A DNA stretch of 8,728 bases. Source: Pseudomonadota bacterium (lineage in GTDB: Bacteria > Pseudomonadota > Gammaproteobacteria > Burkholderiales > Sulfuriferulaceae). Below, piece after piece: positions 5,014 through 8,728 of this stretch (position 1 is its first letter; the number at the start of each line of letters is the position of its first letter). The notes below the pieces were generated by a model that worked only from the letters and a program-made list of their open reading frames with translations, was not told the origin of the DNA and ran no database searches. The position numbers and the translations under genes were made by a program. The stretch lies in NCBI GenBank assembly GCA_021790625.1, contig JAJYGL010000200.1, forward strand, positions 1 through 8,728, read 5' to 3'.

Positions 5014-7737
5014 ATGGATCTTGATCAAAGACCGGACCCGGATACGTTGCTGACCCGTCTTGCCGAGGAGGAGGCACGTGCACGGCGGGGGAAATTGAAG
5101 ATTTTTTTTGGCGCGTCGGCTGGTGTCGGCAAAACTTATGCGATGTTGTCCGCAGCACAGCAACAGCTTGCACAGGGTGTCGATGTGGTCATCGGCGTGG
5201 TCGAAACGCATGGACGGAAGGAAACGGAGGCCATTCTCCGTGGGTTGACGATTCTTCCCATGCGGGAAGTACCCTACCGTAATCGAATGTTGAAGGAGTT
5301 CGATCTGGACGGCGCACTGGCGCGCAAGCCGGAGTTGATCCTGATGGATGAGCTTGCCCACTCCAATGTGCCGGGTTCCCGCCACCCCAAACGTTTCCAG
5401 GATGTGGAAGAGTTGCTTGCGGCCGGTATCAACGTTTATTCCACCGTCAATGTACAGCATCTGGAAACCTTGAACGATGTCGTCGGAGGCATTACCGGAA
5501 TACGGGTCTGGGAAACCGTGCCGGATCAGGCTTTCGATTCGGCGGACGAGATTATTCTGGTCGACCTGACGCCGGATGAATTGCTGCAGCGACTCAAAGA
5601 AGGCAAGGTATATCTGCCGCATCAGGCCGAGCGGGCGATTCAGAACTTTTTTCGCAAAGGCAATTTGATTGCGTTGCGGGAACTGGCCTTGCGCCGTACC
5701 GCTGACACAGTTGATAGCCAAGTGTTGCAATACCGCCGCGACCAAGCGGTTTCACCCGTGTGGCAAACCCGTGATTCATTGCTGGCTTGCGTCGGTACAG
5801 GCGAAGGTTCCGACCGCGTGCTGCGCAGCGCGGCACGGATAGCGACGCGGTTCGGCGTGCCGTGGCATGCTGTCTATGTCGAAACACCCGAACTGCAAAG
5901 GCTTTCCGGAATCCAGCGCCAGCGTACTTTGGTCAACCTTAAACTGGCACAGGAATTGGGCGCGGAAACGGCCTCATTGTCTGGTAATGATGCGATCGGG
6001 ACGGTGGTGCGTTATGCGCGCGACCATAACCTTTCCAAAATCATCGTCGGACGCGACCATCCACGGGTCTGGCGACCCTGGAGGCGTTCTTTTGCCGACC
6101 GGGTCGGCAAGCTGGCGCCCGATCTCGATGTCATCCAAGTGGCACGAGAACAGGGTGCTGTCTATGCGCCAAGAGCCGAAGGCTACAAGATCGAATCGAT
6201 GCTTTCCGGTTTGCAGGCACCCTGGCAATCTTATGTCAATAGCGTGGGAATATGCATTCTGGCCACGCTGATCGCTGCTCCTTTGCACTCGGTGTTCGAG
6301 CTGGCCAATATCGCCATGGTGTTTTTGCTGGCGGTGGTGCTGGTTTCGGTGCGTTACGGGCTGGGCCCGTCTATCATGGCTTCGTTCCTCAATGTAGCTG
6401 CTTTCGATTTTTTTTATGTGCCGCCCCGCTTTTCCTTTGCCGTCAGTGATGTGCAATACATTCTGACCTTTACTGTCATGTTGCTGGTTGGCCTGATAAC
6501 GGCAAAGCTGACGACCGGCCTGAAATTCCAAGCCAATGTCGCCAGTCGGCGCGAACAACGGGTGCGCGCATTGTATGAGATGTCGCGCGATTTGTCCGGT
6601 GTGCTGATGCCGGAACAGATTACCGATATCAGTCAACGGTTCGCCGAAACCGAATTCGGTGCCAAATCCTGCATCATGCTGGCCGATGACCAAGATCGGC
6701 TGGGTTCTCCGTTGCATGCTGCGGGCCATGCCCCTGCGGTGGATATCGCGATTGGGCAATGGGCGTTCGAACACGGTTCGGAAGCTGGAATCGGCACGGA
6801 TACGCTGGCGGCCAGCCCGGTCATGTATGTACCCTTGAAAGCGCCGATGCGAATTCGCGGCGTGCTTGCGCTGGAGCCAAGCGACCCCAACCGTTTGGTT
6901 ACGCCTGAACAGCGGCGTTTGCTCGATACCTTCGCGCGGCTGATCGCCATCTCGCTGGAGCGTATTCATTACGTGGAAGTCGCGCAAAGCACCACGCTTC
7001 AAATGGAATCCGAACGCTTGCGCAATTCTTTGCTCTCGGCCATTTCACACGACTTGCGCACGCCGCTTACCGTGTTGATCGGGTTGGCCGATTCCATGAC
7101 CATGACGCAGCCGCCGCCGACCGGTCAGCAGGCCGAGATTGCCAATGCGATGCGTGAAGAAGCCTTGCGCATGCGTTCCTTGGTCAATAATTTGCTCGAC
7201 ATGGCGCGCCTTCAGTCCGGTACAGTTAAACTCAATCGGCAATGGCAGCCGGTGGAAGAGGTTGTCGGTAGCGCCCTGCGTGCCATGCCTACTTTAATGG
7301 ATGGACATGTGGTGCGCGTTGATCTACCGGAAGATTTGCCGCTGCTCGAATTCGATGCCGCTTTGATTGAGCGCGTATTGTCCAATTTGCTGGAAAATGT
7401 CGTCAAATACACGCCGAGCGACAGCACGATCGAGATCGGGGCCGCGCCGAACGGCGCCAATATCGAAATATGGGTCGATGACAACGGGCCGGGGTTGACT
7501 CCAGGCAAGGAAGAAGTGATTTTTACCAAATTCGAACGTGGCGGCAAGGAAAGCACTACTCCGGGCGTCGGTCTCGGACTGGCGATCTGCCGCGCCATCG
7601 TGGAAGCGCATGGTGGTACCATTCACGCCGAAAATCGCCCAAAAGGCGGCGCAAGGTTTATTTTCTCCTTGCCGTGCGGCACACCTCCCTCGGTCGAACA
7701 GATCGAAGACCATGCCGTTCTGGAGGTCAAGGCATGA
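5014..7737 (+). CDS. kdpD: KdpD, sensor histidine kinase for K+ limitation
   Basis: From the ATG at 5014 the protein has 907 residues (894 in E. coli). Order: N-terminal KdpD domain with Walker A GASAGVGKT (33-41) and Walker B LILMDE (108-113); universal-stress-like domain (about 255-380); four transmembrane helices (about 410-500); an arginine-rich stretch after the last helix; a GAF-like region (about 520-645); a HisKA domain with His679 in SHDLRTPL; and an ATPase domain with N-box NLLENVVKY (Asn795), DDNGPG (822-827) and GVGLGLAI (851-858). KdpD autophosphorylates and passes phosphate to KdpE. The Walker domain has also been linked to KdpB serine phosphorylation. A TTG start at 4993 adds 7 residues; I prefer ATG because family members begin shortly before RPDPD. 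Neither start has a good Shine-Dalgarno. Confidence 0.95.
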   Translation: MDLDQRPDPDTLLTRLAEEEARARRGKLKIFFGASAGVGKTYAMLSAAQQQLAQGVDVVIGVVETHGRKETEAILRGLTILPMREVPYRNRMLKEFDLDGALARKPELILMDELAHSNVPGSRHPKRFQDVEELLAAGINVYSTVNVQHLETLNDVVGGITGIRVWETVPDQAFDSADEIILVDLTPDELLQRLKEGKVYLPHQAERAIQNFFRKGNLIALRELALRRTADTVDSQVLQYRRDQAVSPVWQTRDSLLACVGTGEGSDRVLRSAARIATRFGVPWHAVYVETPELQRLSGIQRQRTLVNLKLAQELGAETASLSGNDAIGTVVRYARDHNLSKIIVGRDHPRVWRPWRRSFADRVGKLAPDLDVIQVAREQGAVYAPRAEGYKIESMLSGLQAPWQSYVNSVGICILATLIAAPLHSVFELANIAMVFLLAVVLVSVRYGLGPSIMASFLNVAAFDFFYVPPRFSFAVSDVQYILTFTVMLLVGLITAKLTTGLKFQANVASRREQRVRALYEMSRDLSGVLMPEQITDISQRFAETEFGAKSCIMLADDQDRLGSPLHAAGHAPAVDIAIGQWAFEHGSEAGIGTDTLAASPVMYVPLKAPMRIRGVLALEPSDPNRLVTPEQRRLLDTFARLIAISLERIHYVEVAQSTTLQMESERLRNSLLSAISHDLRTPLTVLIGLADSMTMTQPPPTGQQAEIANAMREEALRMRSLVNNLLDMARLQSGTVKLNRQWQPVEEVVGSALRAMPTLMDGHVVRVDLPEDLPLLEFDAALIERVLSNLLENVVKYTPSDSTIEIGAAPNGANIEIWVDDNGPGLTPGKEEVIFTKFERGGKESTTPGVGLGLAICRAIVEAHGGTIHAENRPKGGARFIFSLPCGTPPSVEQIEDHAVLEVKA
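7722..7727 (+). promoter_or_regulatory. Ribosome binding site of kdpE
   Basis: GGAGGT lies inside the kdpD 3' end, 6 nt before the ATG at 7734. It fixes that ATG as the kdpE start and rules out the upstream in-frame GTG at 7674. It is much stronger than anything before kdpD, so KdpE is probably made in excess over KdpD. Confidence 0.7.
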
Positions 7738-8426
7738 GCGATCCGATTCCTGTTGTCATTGTGGTCGAAGACGAGCCTCGGATTAGGCGTTTCGTCCGAA
7801 TGTCGCTGGAAGCGGAAGGTTATCAGGTATTCGAGGCGGAGACTTTGCGCCGAGGTCTGATCGAAGCCGGCACGCGGCAACCCGATCTGGTGCTTCTTGA
7901 TCTTGGAATGCCGGATGGCAATGGCGTGAGTTTTATCCGCGACCTGCGAAGCTGGTCGGATATACCGATCATCGTGCTGTCCGCCAGAACGAGCGAATCC
8001 GACAAAGTAGAAACGCTGGATACCGGCGCTGACGATTATCTGACCAAGCCGTTCGGGGCGGCGGAACTGATGGCGCGCGTCCGGTCGCAATTGCGTCGTC
8101 GTACGGCGGTTGTCGGCAGCGCCGGCAGTGTTGTCGAGTTTGGCAATGTTTGCGTCGATTTGAGATTGCGCCGTATCGAACGTGCGGGGCTTCCCCTGCA
8201 TCTGACCCCGATCGAATACCGTTTGCTGGCTTATCTGATGGCCAATCCGAATCGGGTTTTGACCCACCATCAGTTGCTGAGGCATGTCTGGGGACCTTCC
8301 CATTCCGAAAGTAGTCATTATGTGCGTGTTTACATGGCGCATCTGCGTAAAAAACTTGAGGATGATCCCTCCCAGCCCAAACACATTGTGACAGAATCCG
8401 GCGTTGGATATCGTTTTTTGCTATAG
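7734..8426 (+). CDS. kdpE: KdpE, OmpR/PhoB-family response regulator
   Basis: The protein has 230 residues, close to the 225 of E. coli KdpE. The receiver domain (about 6-120) has acidic pocket Glu12/Asp13, phospho-acceptor Asp56 in LLDLGMPDG, switch Ser83 in VLSAR, and Lys105 in DDYLTKPF. A winged-helix DNA-binding domain (about 133-230) follows, with LTPIEYRLLAYL and recognition-helix region SSHYVRVYMAHLRKKLE, ending in GVGYRF. KdpE phosphorylated by KdpD activates the kdp promoter, here probably through the tandem ATTTTTAT site at 202-220. The ATG overlaps kdpD's stop by ATGA. No clear intrinsic terminator follows the TAG: the next 80 bases have only short imperfect hairpins without a T-run. 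Confidence 0.96.
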   Translation: MSDPIPVVIVVEDEPRIRRFVRMSLEAEGYQVFEAETLRRGLIEAGTRQPDLVLLDLGMPDGNGVSFIRDLRSWSDIPIIVLSARTSESDKVETLDTGADDYLTKPFGAAELMARVRSQLRRRTAVVGSAGSVVEFGNVCVDLRLRRIERAGLPLHLTPIEYRLLAYLMANPNRVLTHHQLLRHVWGPSHSESSHYVRVYMAHLRKKLEDDPSQPKHIVTESGVGYRFLL

Positions 8427-8508
8427 GGTCGTCAAACGATTATTCATGCAGGATGGCTTCCCTAGCTGAAATAGCCGGAAAGCGCGCTTGAATGCTGTGA
8501 GTGAATTA

Positions 8509-8526
8509 TTAAGGAAGATGGGATGG
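8509..8526 (+). repeat. 18-bp direct repeat, right copy; presumed IS110 left-end terminus
   Basis: This is identical to 40-57. It begins close to where a hairpin loop of the downstream RNA ceases to be complementary to the flank (8504-8511), so the element's left boundary is placed near 8510-8512. The boundary cannot be proven without the right end or an empty site. Confidence 0.5.
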
Positions 8527-8530
8527 ACGC

Positions 8531-8635
8531 CTCCCTCCTCCACGGGGAGCAGGGGCAAGCACTAATAATTGAGGTAGCCCCTCGCGGACCTGACGGCATC
8601 TAGGTGCCAAAGTGGGGATAATGAGATTTTTCCAC
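8531..8635 (+). ncRNA. Putative IS110 bridge (seek) RNA
   Basis: Successive hairpins can be drawn by hand. CTCCC (8531-8535) pairs with GGGAG (8545-8549). AGGGGC (8551-8556) pairs with GCCCCT (8577-8582) around a 20-nt loop. GGCA (8595-8598) pairs with TGCC (8605-8608). Bases 8612-8618 pair with 8629-8635, with two G-U pairs, around a 10-nt loop. IS110-subgroup elements such as IS621 encode in this place an RNA whose loops pair with target and donor DNA. The 20-nt loop contains TAATAATT (8563-8570), complementary to AATTATTA at 8504-8511 just outside the presumed end, as expected for a left-target guide. Ends, folding and expression are unproven. Confidence 0.45.
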
Positions 8636-8643
8636 GAACGGAC

Positions 8644-8650
8644 GGAGGGG
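8644..8650 (+). promoter_or_regulatory. Ribosome binding site of the IS110 transposase
   Basis: GGAGGGG lies 5 nt before the ATG at 8656 and supports that start. Confidence 0.6.
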
Positions 8651-8655
8651 CTGAA

Positions 8656-8728
8656 ATGAATTTTACAACATATGGGTTGGATATTGCAAAGCGCGTTTTC
8701 CAACTGTATTGGGTGGATCACGAAAGCG
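8656..8728 (+). CDS. IS110-family transposase, N-terminal fragment (runs off the window)
   Basis: Only 24 complete codons are present: MNFTTYGLDIAKRVFQLY followed by WVDHES. The pattern T-x-G-L-D-I-A-K-x-V-F-Q is the hallmark N-terminus of IS110-family DEDD transposases. Asp9 would be the first catalytic acid of the RuvC-like domain. The remaining acids and the C-terminal serine-containing domain lie beyond the edge. A good Shine-Dalgarno lies 5 nt upstream. Whether the full gene is intact cannot be judged. The enzyme would catalyse RNA-guided excision and insertion of the element. Confidence 0.85.
   Translation, partial: MNFTTYGLDIAKRVFQLYWVDHES

Larger units (their letters stand above)
8511..8728 (+). 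mobile_element. Left end of an IS110-family insertion sequence, cut by the window edge
   Basis: The transposase start at 8656 is typical of IS110. About 145 bp of noncoding, structured sequence precede it. A long noncoding left end is the pattern of the IS110 subgroup, whereas the IS1111 subgroup carries its guide RNA after the gene. These elements lack classic terminal inverted repeats and usually make no long target duplication, so the start near 8511 is an estimate. The element lies about 85 bp downstream of kdpE and reads in the same direction. Confidence 0.65.

Noticed and set aside
5974..7002. Minus-strand open frame (342 codons) opposite kdpD
   Set aside because: It has the same antisense shadow character and low-complexity His/Gln/Arg composition, while kdpD on the + strand is intact with all its motifs.
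7674..7733. Upstream GTG start for kdpE adding 20 residues
   Set aside because: It has no Shine-Dalgarno, the extra residues are unlike any receiver domain, and the ATG at 7734 has GGAGGT and an ATGA overlap with kdpD.
8427..8508. Search for a terminator after kdpE
   Set aside because: GGCT/AGCC pairing near 8455-8476 and the palindrome AAGCGCGCTT near 8480-8489 are short and lack a T-run, so I did not call a terminator.

Overview
The window holds a complete high-affinity potassium uptake operon, kdpFABC, followed by its own sensor kinase and response regulator genes, kdpD and kdpE. All genes are on the + strand. The proteins and moderate GC suggest a betaproteobacterium, perhaps a Gallionellaceae/Nitrosomonadales-type organism. 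This is inferred from remembered protein style, mainly the long KdpA extracytoplasmic loop and the KdpD N-terminus, and was not tested by a search.

Layout. Bases 1-185 contain no gene I can defend. They hold an 18-bp sequence (40-57) that recurs at the far end of the window, and a 12-bp RNA hairpin (141-168). Bases 186-303 are the kdp control region. It has a short inverted repeat, an 11-bp-spaced tandem ATTTTTAT repeat resembling the T-rich KdpE site of E. coli, and AT-rich -10 candidates. Next come a 33-codon membrane peptide gene (304-405), kdpF (402-494), kdpA (491-2281), kdpB (2301-4379), kdpC (4393-4977), kdpD (5014-7737) and kdpE (7734-8426). Translation is tightly linked: small ORF/kdpF, kdpF/kdpA and kdpD/kdpE each overlap by ATGA. 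KdpC's stop also overlaps an ATG, which opens an 11-codon frame ending just before the kdpD ATG.

How it works. KdpA is the K+ channel-like subunit, KdpB the P-type ATPase, KdpC the periplasm-facing single-span subunit and KdpF a small stabilising peptide. KdpD senses K+ limitation and phosphorylates KdpE, which should activate the promoter at about 186-275. KdpB keeps the Ser162 of TGES and KdpD keeps its N-terminal Walker motifs, so post-translational inhibition of the pump is also plausible.

Bases 8427-8655 and the right edge contain the left end of an IS110-family element. The transposase start (8656 onward) is cut by the window edge. The roughly 145 bases before it fold into several consecutive hairpins and look like a bridge (seek) RNA. 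One hairpin loop carries 8 nt complementary to the DNA just outside the presumed left end. The 18-bp sequence at that presumed end also occurs in direct orientation upstream of the operon, so kdp may lie between two IS110-type ends.
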